Both the position numbers and the translations under genes were made by a program. The notes beneath the pieces are model-generated. The model was not told where the DNA came from. It saw only the letters and a program-made list of their open reading frames with translations, and did no database searches. Positions 29,342 through 39,868 of a DNA stretch of 64,000 nt are shown here, piece after piece. This DNA comes from Yponomeuta sedellus (Eukaryota > Arthropoda > Insecta > Lepidoptera > Yponomeutidae): assembly GCA_934045075.1 (NCBI GenBank), contig OW203747.1, positions 12,057,894 to 12,121,893 of the forward strand, in the 5' to 3' direction. The number at the start of each line of letters is the position of its first letter. Position 1 is the stretch's first letter.

Positions 29342-29970
29342 TCATGTCCCCACTCGCCTTTTCTCTCGCCTTTCTTCAGCTCATCATAACACTTCTAAGC
29401 TCATGTAACGCGGAAAAATGTGAACGCATCAAGATCGGCGCAGAATACTACAAGCGACATCTCCTAGCCAACTTAGACGGCTATCCAACTGGCTTGGTCA
29501 TGGACCCAAGAACAGAAGACATATTCTTCATTCTGCACAAACGAAACTACACTAAAGGGATTCACGTGTTGAAACAAGGATCTTTAGGCATCAAAGAGGT
29601 TCCACTACCAGACGACACATTAGGCCAATGCGTAGGCGTCGACACTAGCACCAATCAAATATACATAGGCACCAACCAGGGCATATTAATCTATGATAAT
29701 AATGCAATGGAAGTCACTGGTGATAGACCGTTAGGGGATGACGACGTTAGGAGCATCTTCGTGGATAAGACTGACAATCAAATGTACATCACCACCGGGC
29801 ACAATCATGAAATATTTCGTTTCTTGAACGGCACGGCCGCTGTCAAACGGTACGAGAAAATCCCGAAGGCATATAGCTTCGTTCTCGACTCCAAAGGGAA
29901 CGTTTTCTATGAATATATCGATGGAAGACTCTACTTCTTTTCCGTGGATTTGTATGAACCCGTCCAGTAT

Positions 29971-29975
29971 AAAGG
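29971..29975 (+). repeat. Target-site duplication AAAGG, left
   Basis: AAAGG precedes the 5' LTR and recurs right after the 3' LTR at 34716-34720. Five bases is the usual copia length. Confidence 0.9.
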
Positions 29976-30179
29976 TGTTGGAACGTAGTTAAACTTCAAA
30001 CGCAGATTGTTATCATTTCTAATAACGGAACGTTTTGTCATCTGTCAAATATCGTTTATCTAGGTTATTCACTCTCTCTTGTCCTTGACCTCTTGTGTAT
30101 CAGCTGCTTGTCCTTTTTGTCGAATAAATATCTATTATTAAATTAGCAATCCGGGTTCTTTTTCACCTTCAACCCTTCA
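29976..30179 (+). repeat. copia 5' LTR (204 bp)
   Basis: Begins tgttggaacgtag and ends caacccttca. It carries AATAAA at 30122-30127, so transcripts of the host gene could also be polyadenylated in this LTR. Confidence 0.9.
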
Positions 30180-30193
30180 GGTTATGGACCCAG
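30180..30193 (+). promoter_or_regulatory. copia primer-binding site
   Basis: ggttatggacccag directly follows the LTR. Drosophila copia uses an internal part of initiator tRNA-Met with a near-identical complement (ggttatgggcccag as I recall it), so the same half-tRNA priming is likely. Confidence 0.7.
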
Positions 30194-30281
30194 TTTCGGT
30201 ATCTGTCTACTCAAAATCATAGTTCCGGAAGTTTTTCGTTGTAACTTGAAATTTCTACTATCAAGTACAAGGGCACACATA

Positions 30282-33200
30282 ATGGCCGGCGCCGATAAGG
30301 CCAACGTGTTCCCAGTGGAAAAATTGAAAGGTATAAACGACTACCACAATTGGAAGTTCGCTATGAAGATGGTTCTCATCCACGAGGACTTGTGGGATTG
30401 CGTGGAACCACCTGCGGACACGACTCCAGATACGAAGAGGGACATGAGAGCATTAGCGAAGATCTGCTTGGCCGTTCAACCAACAGCGTATCCTCACGTA
30501 CGTAATGCAGTGAATGCACAGGCAGCGTGGACGAACTTGCGGGCTGCATATGAAGACAGAGGGCTATGTAGACGACTCGGCCTTCTTCGAAGTCTTTTTG
30601 GAACCAAGCTCGGGGACAACAATATGGACAACTACTTATCCACGGTTACCGAGATTGTACAGCAGCTAAGTGACATAGGTTCTCCTCTTGAAGATGATTT
30701 TGTGGCTGTCATTATGCTTAGTGGGTTGCCGCAAGAGTACGACCCACTGATAATGACACTTGAGAACAACAACATGAAATTGTCAAGTGAAGTTGTTAAG
30801 TCAAAACTTCTTCAGGAACACCAGCGTCGTGATGACAAGGATGTTGCCACCGCCTTAGCAGTGAGGAAAACCGTAAGATGTTTTAGATGTAAACAGTTGG
30901 GGCATATAACAAAGCAGTGTATGCAGAAAGCAAAGAAGCAGTCATCCGTGAAAGAAGAGTCGCCAAAGGCTCTTATTTCAGCACTTTCAACCAACCTGAG
31001 AAGTGATGTGTGGTATGTGGACTCCGGCGCAACGAACCACATGTGCAATAATAAAGCAGTTATGAGCAGCTTCTCATCGACTAAGGTACTGAAAGTTAAT
31101 GTTGCAAATGGTGATGAATTGTTAACTGCAGGTCAAGGAAGTGTACAAATTACTTTGAAAAACTGTGTGCGAACTGTAACTAATGTACATTATGTTCCTA
31201 GGTTATCTCATAACTTATTATCTGTAAGCGAGCTGACTAGGAAGGGTTACAAGGTGTTATTCAATAACAAAATTTGCAAAATCTATGACAATGAAGAAGT
31301 GTTAGCAACTGCCACTTGTTCGAATGGTGTCTACCAACTAGACACAATAGGGTTTGCATTAAGTTGCAGTGCACAGTCTAAGGATGTTGTCCAGGCTCAG
31401 TGTTCGGCGACACAGTTGTCAGACTTGCCGGGCCATGCTGGAGCAGTATCCCGGGAGACTACAGAGGACTGTCAGCACCAGTCCAAGGAAACACAAGAAA
31501 CATGGCACCGACGTCTGGCCCACCTGAACTCACGGAGTATGTACGTCATGAAATCAGGTATGGCTGTTGGAATTGATTATGATGATACTAACTATCAATC
31601 ATGTGTAGCTTGTGTTCAGGGGAAGCAAACTAGACTTCCTTTCCCTAAAAGGTCACAAAATAGAGCTAACGATAAGTTAGGTCTTATCCACACTGATGTG
31701 TGTGGACCAATGTCTTGTCCATCTTTTGGAGGCTCTAGGTATTTTCTAACTTTTACAGATGATTATACCCGGAGAACATTTGTTTATTTTCTTAAAACAA
31801 AAGATCAGGTGTTTGAGACTTTTAAAATATTTAAAGTTCTTGTAGAAACACAGACAGGAAAGAAAATAAAAATAGTAAGAAGTGACAATGGTCTTGAATT
31901 TGTAAATAATAAATTCCAGGTCTTCTTTAAGCAGCATGGCATCATTCACCACAAGACAGTCCCATACTCGCCTGCTCAGAATGGTGTGAGCGAGAGAGCA
32001 AACAGGACAATCGTGGAGAAGGCACGCTGCATGCTCCAGGACGCAGGCTTGGATAATCGGTTCTGGGCTGAGGCAGTACAAACAGCTGTCTATATTAAGA
32101 ACAGAACACCGACCAAGGCGGTCTTGGGAGTGACTCCTGAAGAAAAATGGACAGGAAATAAGGTAAACCTCAGCCATTTAAAAATATTTGGTTGTCAAGC
32201 ATATGCCTTAGTACAAAAACAAAACAGAAAGAAATTAGACTCAAAAAGTAAACTACATATATTTGTAGGTTACTGTGAAGAGAGTAAGGGTTACAGGCTC
32301 ATGGATCCTGAATGCCCAAAGTCGCTCATAGTAGCTAGAGATGTTACTTTCTTTGAAAACAAATTTATTTCAAACAGGCCAAAGGAGGTTGTGTCACATG
32401 ATGATATTTTGAATAATGTTTCACTGATGTCCCCTATTGTCACAAATAACATTGCTGACAGTGATGTGCTGTCTGTAAGCACAAACTACCCACTGTCTAA
32501 GCCAGAGTCATTCAATGAGGACCAGTTACAAGCTGGGCCTGATGATATTAATCTGTCTGATGACACAATAACTAAGCCACGACAAAGACGACAAGAGCTA
32601 TACATGTTGAATGACGCTGACTTAGGCCAGTCTTCCACTCTTAGTCCAGATGATCCCCTGGATGAAACTTATGTTCCAGAGGAAACGTCTGAAGATACAG
32701 AAGGATCGCAGAGCTTTGCAAGTCTATCAGACACTGAGGGCTATGCTGGTATGGCGCTGTCAGTGATCAGTGGAATCGATGAGCCAAGAACAGTGAAGGA
32801 AGCGCTTGGTGGCAAAAATGCTGAAAAATGGCGTGCGGCTATGAAAGATGAGTATGAATCTTTTCATAAAAACAATTGCTGGACACTAACTGAGTTACAG
32901 CTGGGACAGACACCAGTGAAATGCCGATGGGTCTTTAAAATAAAACGAGGTCTCAATGGACAGATATTGAAATATAAAGCACGATTAGTTGCAAAGGGAT
33001 TTACACAAAGATATGGCATTGACTATGAGGAAACCTTTGCACCTGTCGTTAGGTATTCCACAATAAGGATGTTGTTTGCTATTGCAGCACAAAAAGGTCT
33101 AGATATTGATCAATTAGATGTCAAAACTGCTTTTCTTAATGGGGATCTCTCCGAGAATGTAGTCATGGACCAACCACAAGGATTTGTTGTAAAGGGGAAG

Positions 33201-34313
33201 GAAAACCAAGTCTATAAATTAAACAAATCCATTTATGGTCTCAAGCAAGCGGCGAAATGTTGGTACGAGAAAATCAATGGAGTCCTCATAGAAAATATGC
33301 ATTTTGAGAAATCTACAGTGGAACCCTGCGTTTACTTTAGATATGTACATGATAAATTAACTATTATCGCCTTGTACGTCGACGACATTTTGCTGTTTTC
33401 ATCTTCAGACAACGAGAAAAAGCAAATCAAAGAACAATTAATGAAGGAGTTTGAAATTAAAGATCTAGGAACTGTTCATGAATTCCTAGGTATGCGAGTT
33501 TGTAGAGAAAAAGGGAATACTATTACCCTTGATCAAACTGACTATATTAAAAGTGTTTTGAGCAGGTTTCAAATGGAGGACTGCAAACAAATTGCGACAC
33601 CAATGGAGGTTGGACTGAAACTTAACAAAGCAGAAAAGAAGTCTGAAAACTGTGAGTATCGAAATTTAATTGGATGCCTTATGTACATTGCAGTTTGTAC
33701 CCGACCAGACATAGCACATGCTGTAAGTTTTCTGAGTCAATTTAATGACTGTTTCGCTGACATCCACTGGAAGGCTGCCAAGAGGGTGCTTAGGTACCTA
33801 AAGGGGACAATTGATTATCGTCTGATTTATGACAAATCTAGCCTTGATGTCTGTGGTTATGTTGATGCAGATTGGGCAAGTTGCGAGGTCGATCGCAAAT
33901 CGTATACTGGTTATTTGTTTAAAATAGGTAACTCTGTGGTCTCCTGGGAATCTCGAAAGCAGAAGACCGTAGCTCTCTCCAGCACTGAGGCTGAATATAT
34001 GGCACTTGCTAACGCTTGTAAAGAGTCTTTGTTTATTCGTACTCTTTACCATGAATGTTTAAAAGTTAGTTGTGTACCTACTTTGTATAATGACAATCAG
34101 TCAGCTCAAAGACTAAGCGAAAATTGTATGTTTCATGCTCGCACAAAACACATTGATGTAAGACATCATTTTATTAGAGATATTGTCAAAAAGGGTTTAG
34201 TGCATATTGAATATCTTTGTACTGAAAATATGACAGCTGATTTACTTACAAAACCATTGTCTAAGGATAAATTTAACAAATTCTTGTCTCATTTATCCAT
34301 AAGAAAATTATAA
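30282..34313 (+). CDS. copia gag-pol polyprotein
   Basis: 1,343 codons from ATG 30282 (context cataATGgcc); a TTG earlier in the frame at 30246 is not a plausible start. Order is gag, protease, integrase, reverse transcriptase, RNase H, diagnostic of Ty1/copia. The gag part has a CCHC knuckle (CFRCKQLGHITKQC) near residue 200. Protease active site DSG at 247. Integrase shows the HHCC region (WHRRLAHLN ... CVACVQGK), then HTDVCGPM, FTDDYTR and SDNGLEF, giving the D-D-E set. Reverse transcriptase has QLDVKTAFLNGDL and YVDD with the aspartates at about 1034-1035. RNase H has YVDADWASC and ALSSTEAEYMAL. All catalytic residues that I looked for are present and there is no internal stop or shift. 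Confidence 0.93.
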   Translation: MAGADKANVFPVEKLKGINDYHNWKFAMKMVLIHEDLWDCVEPPADTTPDTKRDMRALAKICLAVQPTAYPHVRNAVNAQAAWTNLRAAYEDRGLCRRLGLLRSLFGTKLGDNNMDNYLSTVTEIVQQLSDIGSPLEDDFVAVIMLSGLPQEYDPLIMTLENNNMKLSSEVVKSKLLQEHQRRDDKDVATALAVRKTVRCFRCKQLGHITKQCMQKAKKQSSVKEESPKALISALSTNLRSDVWYVDSGATNHMCNNKAVMSSFSSTKVLKVNVANGDELLTAGQGSVQITLKNCVRTVTNVHYVPRLSHNLLSVSELTRKGYKVLFNNKICKIYDNEEVLATATCSNGVYQLDTIGFALSCSAQSKDVVQAQCSATQLSDLPGHAGAVSRETTEDCQHQSKETQETWHRRLAHLNSRSMYVMKSGMAVGIDYDDTNYQSCVACVQGKQTRLPFPKRSQNRANDKLGLIHTDVCGPMSCPSFGGSRYFLTFTDDYTRRTFVYFLKTKDQVFETFKIFKVLVETQTGKKIKIVRSDNGLEFVNNKFQVFFKQHGIIHHKTVPYSPAQNGVSERANRTIVEKARCMLQDAGLDNRFWAEAVQTAVYIKNRTPTKAVLGVTPEEKWTGNKVNLSHLKIFGCQAYALVQKQNRKKLDSKSKLHIFVGYCEESKGYRLMDPECPKSLIVARDVTFFENKFISNRPKEVVSHDDILNNVSLMSPIVTNNIADSDVLSVSTNYPLSKPESFNEDQLQAGPDDINLSDDTITKPRQRRQELYMLNDADLGQSSTLSPDDPLDETYVPEETSEDTEGSQSFASLSDTEGYAGMALSVISGIDEPRTVKEALGGKNAEKWRAAMKDEYESFHKNNCWTLTELQLGQTPVKCRWVFKIKRGLNGQILKYKARLVAKGFTQRYGIDYEETFAPVVRYSTIRMLFAIAAQKGLDIDQLDVKTAFLNGDLSENVVMDQPQGFVVKGKENQVYKLNKSIYGLKQAAKCWYEKINGVLIENMHFEKSTVEPCVYFRYVHDKLTIIALYVDDILLFSSSDNEKKQIKEQLMKEFEIKDLGTVHEFLGMRVCREKGNTITLDQTDYIKSVLSRFQMEDCKQIATPMEVGLKLNKAEKKSENCEYRNLIGCLMYIAVCTRPDIAHAVSFLSQFNDCFADIHWKAAKRVLRYLKGTIDYRLIYDKSSLDVCGYVDADWASCEVDRKSYTGYLFKIGNSVVSWESRKQKTVALSSTEAEYMALANACKESLFIRTLYHECLKVSCVPTLYNDNQSAQRLSENCMFHARTKHIDVRHHFIRDIVKKGLVHIEYLCTENMTADLLTKPLSKDKFNKFLSHLSIRKL

Positions 34314-34499
34314 CAGTGTTAATTGTTTGGTGAGTTGTCTTAAGTATACATTTTAATAAACATATTTTTGTATATAAACATACAAATTTTGTTATCCGAT
34401 ATTTAGTTATTTTTGTAGTTTTATAACTATGTTTGAGAATTATAGATAAAGCCTGTTAGTATCTATATTGATTTAAGATGCATTTGTTATGCGTTTTAG

Positions 34500-34511
34500 T
34501 TTAAGGGCAGG
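34500..34511 (+). promoter_or_regulatory. copia polypurine tract
   Basis: ttaagggcagg lies immediately before the 3' LTR. It is short and not purely purine. Confidence 0.5.
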
Positions 34512-34715
34512 TGTTGGAACGTAGTTAAACTTCAAACGCAGATTGTTATCATTTCTAATAACGGAACGTTTTGTCATCTGTCAAATATCGTTTATCTAGG
34601 TTATTCACTCTCTCTTGTCCTTGACCTCTTGTGTATCAGCTGCTTGTCCTTTTTGTCGAATAAATATCTATTATTAAATTAGCAATCCGGGTTCTTTTTC
34701 ACCTTCAACCCTTCA
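34512..34715 (+). repeat. copia 3' LTR (204 bp)
   Basis: Same sequence as the 5' LTR by eye, followed by AAAGG and the continuation of gene copy 3. Confidence 0.9.
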
Positions 34716-35280
34716 AAAGGATTTTCAAGAGAGCTGAAATACATATTACGGCTGAACAATAATGATGAGCCAATTGTGGCTGTCAAGGGATCTCTATACA
34801 AATTGACAACCAAATGTGTGCTGCCAAACAAAATCAGCCAGTTGGGCTTCAAAATTACGGGCATGACTTTTGATAGGAGGAATAATATAATTGTTGGTAC
34901 TAAAGGAAAGATTTATAGATACAAACCTATTGATTCCAGCGACCCTTGTCCTCAAGAAGATTATTTTATGGCTAACATATAATTAGGTGAAATATTTCGA
35001 ATGACGGTGAAGGCATTTTAGTATGTGAATGATGTTTATAGTAAATAAGACACCAACAATTAGAATTTTATTGTCATCCACGCTCTTCACTAACGCGTAC
35101 CTATATTGGCTTTCGTATTAAAAACGAAGCAAAACATATTTTATGCTATGCTGCAGAGCGTTTGCATAACTTTTCAAAAATTACACAGAAAGTTAATTGA
35201 GTCATGTTGGGACGATGGCTCTTAAGAGTAATGGTAAGGTTGTTAATAAGTAGTAAAAAATTACATATTTTAAGTCATAT

Positions 35281-35418
35281 GGGCTGATTTTTCAATAGTC
35301 AGATAACTTTTATCTGAGGAATAAAAATTGCGGTTTGACAGCTTATGTATGAAAATTATGTCAAACCGCCATTTTTATTCCTCAGTTAAAAGTTATCTGA
35401 CTATTGAAAAATCAGCCC
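35281..35418. mobile_element. MITE, 138 bp, 60-bp inverted ends
   Basis: gggctgatttttcaatagtc to gcggtttgaca is mirrored on the right with about two mismatches in 60 bp. Almost the whole element is a hairpin. Confidence 0.8.
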
Positions 35419-35449
35419 ATCACATTTATCGTGCAGTAACTAAATCATG

Positions 35450-36110
35450 TGCGACCAATAACGTCGATTAAAGACATTATCGTCATCTTAACTAATTCAC
35501 TTATTAATTATGCTCTAGTGTATTTAATTTATAATTTCATGTATATTTTCAAGGTTAGGTTAAGTTATAAGGAATGTATGGTCCGAAATAAACGATTTAT
35601 TATTATTATCATTATTATTATGGTGACGAGGATCCTCGATTGGGACACAAGTGGTGGATTTAAATAAAATCTTAAATCTTAAAATAGTTTAAGATTTTTG
35701 ATAAGTGGATTGGGAATCGTGGAGGATTTGGTGGGCGCCAAAAGGGGAAGCTTGTTTTTCCGTTGTTGACTATATCTATAAGTGATTCGTCACTTCGTCA
35801 CTGAGCAATTAAAGAAAAAAGTTTATTATAATATAACAGAATTCTTGACAGATGATAATTTCAGCTAAGACATTGACTGACATTCTAATATAATTTGTAT
35901 TTTAAACTGACATTTATTCTGGTTCTATTTACACAATTTGACATGTAACAAAAATTTAACTTATTCATTCATTTTTAATTTTTTTATTATTTTCATTTTA
36001 ATATATCATTAACTCTATTTCAAATAGACATTATATTTTATTACTCTGAAAAATGTTAATTTGAATTTGTTGACATTTTTATATTATTGTTTCTAATGGT
36101 GGTGCCTTTT
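35450..36110. other. AT-rich, probably LINE 3' UTR in its right half
   Basis: No coding frame. The right half leads into a LINE-type tail. Nothing recognised in the left half. Confidence 0.35.
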
Positions 36111-36111
36111 T

Positions 36112-36225
36112 TATAATTTGTACGCCTCATCAGGCAGAGCATGTATAGAACTAATTATTTTTTATATACATCCTATCAATGAACTCATGCTTCACAAATA
36201 AAAATCTTTGTCTTTGTCTTTGCAA
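36112..36225 (+). repeat. LINE 3' end with (TTTGTC)n tail
   Basis: ttgtacgcctcatcaggcag to cacaaataaaaatctttgtc with three TTTGTC units, a CR1/jockey type ending. 5' limit unclear. Confidence 0.5.
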
Positions 36226-36424
36226 TACATAAATGAAAAAATTGTAGCGTCACCATGAAAATCAAAAACGAGGTTTATTGCCTCACAGAAAAGTGTGAAA
36301 ATCACGTGTGTTACGTTTTTCCGGAAACCGTTAGTATTCTCCTAAAGTTGAATTGTCGAGACGAGAGCGTTTCTTACAACTATAAATTGTAGTTTTTTTC
36401 TGTAATATAAATTTGTGGTTTTGA

Positions 36425-36600
36425 ATTACCACTCGCTAACTGTGAAGAAAAACATCATGAGGAAACCTGAGTGTCTGAGGTGTTCAAATAGCACGGCGCT
36501 TGAAATTGCCGATCCGCGGTGGGCACGCGTCGTAATTAAGCCCATACCTACTCTTTCTCTGAGAGAAGGCCTGTGCTCAAAAGAAGTTCGAATGTACGCT
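36425..36600 (+). repeat. RE repeat
   Basis: taccactcgctaactgtgaa to tctgagagaaggcctgtgct; a near-complete body without the tRNA head. Confidence 0.65.
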
Positions 36601-36644
36601 GCATTATTGATTATATTAATTAGTTTATTAGTTTTGAATACTAC

Positions 36645-36815
36645 TAGCTGACCCAGCGAACTTCGTACCGTACCGCCTAACAGTTGATTCTTTATTTTTT
36701 CAAGAACCATCCTCGTAGTTCAAGAAATATTCTAAAAAAAGAATTAGCGAAATCGGTTCAGCTGCTCTCGAGATTTGCGCTTACTATACCAGCACATTCA
36801 GCAATTCATTTATAT
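36645..36815 (-). mobile_element. Helitron-like HL2 fragment
   Basis: ctactagctgacccagcgaa terminus and the block agcgaaatcggttcagctgc shared, inverted, with 48360-48450. CTAG-type end. No gene. Confidence 0.45.
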
Positions 36816-37129
36816 ACTTATTATAGATTAGTTGAATTTTCAACATATTTGTATCGTTTTTTTTTAATTTCTGTCATGGTATAAAAGCAATATCCCTCCC
36901 ACATTAAACTTTTATATCGTAAAGATAAGAATATTCTTTATTGTATACCGAAAAATTGATAAAATATTGTCGTACGTAATCTTAAGTAGTTATTCTAGCA
37001 CTCTTATGCAAATATAAATATATAATATATTTGTTATCAATACAAATATATTACATTTGGTATCAATACGAGTATATTTTCGATTTGATCATTTATGTTC
37101 ATGCGCCTACCGACTATATTCTTCATGCA

Positions 37130-37275
37130 ATCCACTCCTTTTAAAGGTTGTCTGGAAGAGATCGCTCTAAACGATAAGACCGCCAATTGTATAACATTAC
37201 TTAGATTTAAGAAATCATGGATGTATTCTTTTTTTCTTTTTGTGCAATCAAGTGTCTATTTATCTATCTTAACCT
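37130..37275 (+). repeat. LINE-Z tail
   Basis: aaaggttgtctggaagagat, then ccgccaattgtataac, ending in a (TATC)-like run. Confidence 0.55.
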
Positions 37276-37284
37276 GGATACATG

Positions 37285-37432
37285 CATCCATAACCTCACG
37301 TCTGTATCCCAGAGGGGTAGGCAGAGACCAAGGGCTGCCACCTGCCACGATCTTCATCAACGTTCATAAGCCGTTGCATGCACGCACGCCGGTTCCGGGT
37401 ACTTTTTATCTTCCCCTTTTCAAACCTGAATT
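37285..37432 (-). mobile_element. LINE-R 3' end
   Basis: cataacctcacgtctgtatc and agaggggtaggcagagacca to tacttttatcttccccttt, the antisense terminal 140 bp of LINE-R, with a small internal deletion after 'cacgatc'. Confidence 0.65.
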
Positions 37433-37621
37433 TACATCGTAAATCGAGGACCGATTTACGAAGCTCACATCCAGCACAACTATCATGATAATATCATCAA
37501 TACTTACTTACATATTGTATCTGATCTGTATGCACATCTAATAATACATTTGGGTCAGCGCTCAGTGATTCTGTCAAATCATTCAATTAGATTCGCTTTA
37601 GCATCACATTTGTTCTCATTC

Positions 37622-37775
37622 CGATAGATAGAGAACACTTTATTGCATAACCAGAAATGAAATTCAACCGTGATTTAAGTAATGTTAAATCGAAGTAATC
37701 TCACATATTTGGCGCACCCTCGCTTAGAGCGATCTCTTCCGGACAACCTTACAATGGAGTGGATTGCATGCGGAA
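37622..37775 (-). repeat. LINE-Z tail, - strand
   Basis: gatagatagagaacacttta to cgatctcttccggacaacct. Confidence 0.6.
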
Positions 37776-37799
37776 TATAGTCGGTAGGTGCAGGTGCAG

Positions 37800-37800
<1 letters not shown>

Positions 37801-37834
<34 letters not shown>
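37801..37834. repeat. (TA)n microsatellite
   Basis: About 15 uninterrupted TA units flanked by related 'gtacata' words. Confidence 0.85.
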
Positions 37835-37836
<2 letters not shown>

Positions 37837-37844
37837 TACATATA

Positions 37845-37940
37845 GTATAGCACCGAACTGCGATCCCCAACCCTCATGCCCAGCGTGGGGATTATGGGCA
37901 TTACCCCCTATGATAGCACAACGTGGCGCTCTTTAGGGGA
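37845..37940 (+). repeat. RF repeat
   Basis: cgatccccaaccctcatgcc, gtggggattatgggcattac and cccctatgatagcacaacgt as in the other RF copies. Truncated before the cagcagtggac end. Confidence 0.6.
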
Positions 37941-37944
37941 GGTT

Positions 37945-38540
37945 GACCAAAATGTCAAATATATGTCAACGATATCATGTTGACCAAAATGTCAAATATA
38001 TTCATTATAATGAAAATTAAATCCATTATATTAATATTAATGAATAATATAAATTTTATTTCTTAGAACAAAGTTACTTTCTGCTTAGCAACGACCATGT
38101 TCTGTTACAAAGAGCTACAAAAAATCAAATACAACTCAGATACTTAAGACATTTGAATAAATTCATATTCTTTAAAAAAACACATTTGTGATATAAATCT
38201 TCGAATTTTTTATCGGTAGATATAAATTCCTATGGTAAGTCCATAATATAAAACAGAATAGAAGCAAGCTTTGGTCTCAGATTAACCCTCACAGAGGTAA
38301 GTTTTAATTTACAATTTTAATTACGATTTTTAGCTTCATAAAAAAAGTTAGTGTTAAAAATGTTGCATGGGAATTGTTAAAGATTTAGTCATCTAGTACA
38401 AGCTCACAAAACTAGATGGCGCTAGGAGTATGTGAAGAACGATTCAATTAAGAAATACCTTCATCATTAACAATCTAAATAAAAACTTATTATTCTTTCC
38501 ATTTTAGACACGGAGAAAAATAAAAGAAAAAGAACAAAAA
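37945..38540. other. AT-rich intergenic with a small direct repeat
   Basis: gttgaccaaaatgtcaaata occurs twice, at 37939 and 37978. Otherwise nothing recognised before the tRNA gene. Confidence 0.4.
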
Positions 38541-38546
38541 CGAATT

Positions 38547-38618
38547 GGGCTCGTCCGGGATTTGAACCCGGGACCTCTCGCACCCTAAGCGAAAATCATA
38601 CCCCTAGACCAACGAGCC
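38547..38618 (-). tRNA. tRNA-Pro (anticodon AGG)
   Basis: 72 nt cloverleaf on the - strand. Acceptor GGCTCGT pairs with ACGAGCC. A box tggtctaggggt, anticodon stem TTCGC/GCGAG (one U-G pair) with loop TTAGGGT, B box gggttcaaatccc, discriminator C. It is not part of any of the repeat families, and the stems are intact, so it is probably a working gene. A TTTT run for Pol III termination is not obvious within the next 10 bases. Confidence 0.88.
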
Positions 38619-38624
38619 AACTGA

Positions 38625-39030
38625 CAGATATCACGAAATTTGCATACACTTGCTATGGAGACGTGTTATAGAAATATACTTTTAAATATTTTTTATTTTA
38701 TTTATTTAGGAAGCAAACGACTCCAGAAAAGCCTTTACTTATTATAACTGTATTTTTTATTATGAGAATACTGTAAAACTGTTCTAAATTGGGTTTCAAT
38801 TACCATTGTACGTTTCATTTCAGTTACAATAGTTACCAATTTAAAGACCATTATACCTAGCTGCATTTTAGGGGTATCTTAAACAACCGTATCTTTATGA
38901 ATAACACTAAGAAGAAATTTGTTTGTTCGCTACATTCGATTACGTTATCAGCACATTCATAAGTGGATACAGATTTATATTTCAATGTTAGGATGGGAAA
39001 CAAGCGATTTAAATCTCTAACTTCACATAA
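38625..39030. other. Intergenic, nothing recognised
   Basis: AT-rich, no gene or repeat seen. Confidence 0.4.
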
Positions 39031-39033
39031 ATC

Positions 39034-39345
39034 TAAAAACCTATTTAGAGGCTAAAAATTCCACCCATGCGAGGCGCCCATTCGTCTATTTTTTTTTAAT
39101 GCACTAACCCGTGCTAAGGACAATTTTTAAAAACCTATTAAGAGGCTAAAAATTCTACTCATGCCGGGATTCGAACCCGCGACCTCTGGCTATCCGTGCC
39201 GGCGCTCTTTCCAACTGAGCTAATGGGCGACTCACCGGCATCAGTGGAATTTCGAACCTCTTTACAATATTCTCTGTTTTACGTACAGGCAGCGACATCT
39301 GGCTGAAGTAATTTGCATCACTTGCAGCCCCGAGTGCTACCTACT
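39034..39345 (-). mobile_element. RA retroposon, partial dimer
   Basis: A short unit (39034-39125, with most of the tRNA-like part deleted) is followed head to tail by a longer one (39126-39345), both antisense. No clear target duplication. Confidence 0.65.
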
Positions 39346-39374
39346 ACTACTACCTACTATTTTCTTTACTAGCA

Positions 39375-39690
39375 GTATAGGTGCTTCGGGGTGCTAACTA
39401 ACGCCACCAATGGACAAAAACCATAACTTGTGTTAGTAGGACCTCGTTAATCCGGAGAGGCAAAAACAAGACCCCTTGCGGATTATCGAGGCGTCCGGAT
39501 TGTAGTATGTAATAGGTATTTAATGGTAATAAAACAATAAAACAGATTGTATGTAAATTCTAAAAAAAGTTATCACAGTTGTTAAGATTTCTCATGTTCA
39601 CTTTTAGATAAAAACGTAGGTATTATAAAACAAGTTATGATTTTCTTTCCATTGGTCAGTTCCATTGGCGCCCAATATACTAATGATTTT
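39375..39690. mobile_element. MITE-H copy with a pogo-like insert
   Basis: MITE-H left part ggtgctaactaacgccacca to aaaccataacttg and right part acaagttatgattttctttc to cattggcgccc. Between them acctcgttaatccggagagg and gattatcgaggcgtccggat (39441-39500) resemble the terminal words of pogo/Tigger-type elements. Confidence 0.5.
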
Positions 39691-39868
39691 GATGCTATGA
39701 GTAGGTACTACGTATACGATAGTCACGAATCTGTCGTTACTAGCACTCGATAAGGCTGGGCGCATGGTGAGACGCAAGCGACGCAAGACAGCGCAGCGCA
39801 AGGCATCGCAGACAGATTTCTGCGCGACGCGTGCACGTCGAGGCGTTTTTACTAACAATTTTGTTGCA

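Larger units (their letters stand above)
29976..34715 (+). mobile_element. Full-length Ty1/copia LTR retrotransposon
   Basis: 4,740 bp: LTR 29976-30179, primer-binding site 30180-30193, one long polyprotein frame, short purine tract, LTR 34512-34715. The LTRs begin TG and end CA and I read no difference between them over 204 bp. With an uninterrupted frame and matching TSD this is a very young, possibly active insertion. It disrupts gene copy 3 in the sense direction. Confidence 0.93.
29344..34982 (+). pseudogene. Ommochrome-binding protein-like, copy 3, split by copia insertion
   Basis: Coding parts are 29344-29975 and 34721-34982; 894 bases in total give 297 residues plus stop once the 4,740-bp element and one AAAGG repeat are removed. 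Signal peptide LAFSLAFLQLIITLLSSCNA, then CERIKIGAEYYKRHLL, GLVMDPRTEDIFFI, CVGVDTSTNQIYIGTNQGI, SIFVDKTDNQMYITTGHN and FVLDSKGNVFYEY. The second part carries PIVAVKGSLYKLTTKC, GMTFDRRNNIIVGTKG, and ends with a short hydrophilic tail after DPCPQ. An acceptor-like ttattttcag ends at 29309. As it stands, the frame runs into the 5' LTR and stops after five codons (TAG 29986-29988), losing about 86 C-terminal residues. It is more diverged from copies 1 and 2 than they are from each other. Confidence 0.85.

Noticed and set aside
30246..30281. copia polyprotein starting 12 codons earlier
   Set aside because: That start is a TTG. The ATG at 30282 has a good context and begins a normal gag N-terminus.
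36426..36710. Overlapping + and - frames of 78 and 94 codons
   Set aside because: They fall in RE and HL2 repeat sequence.
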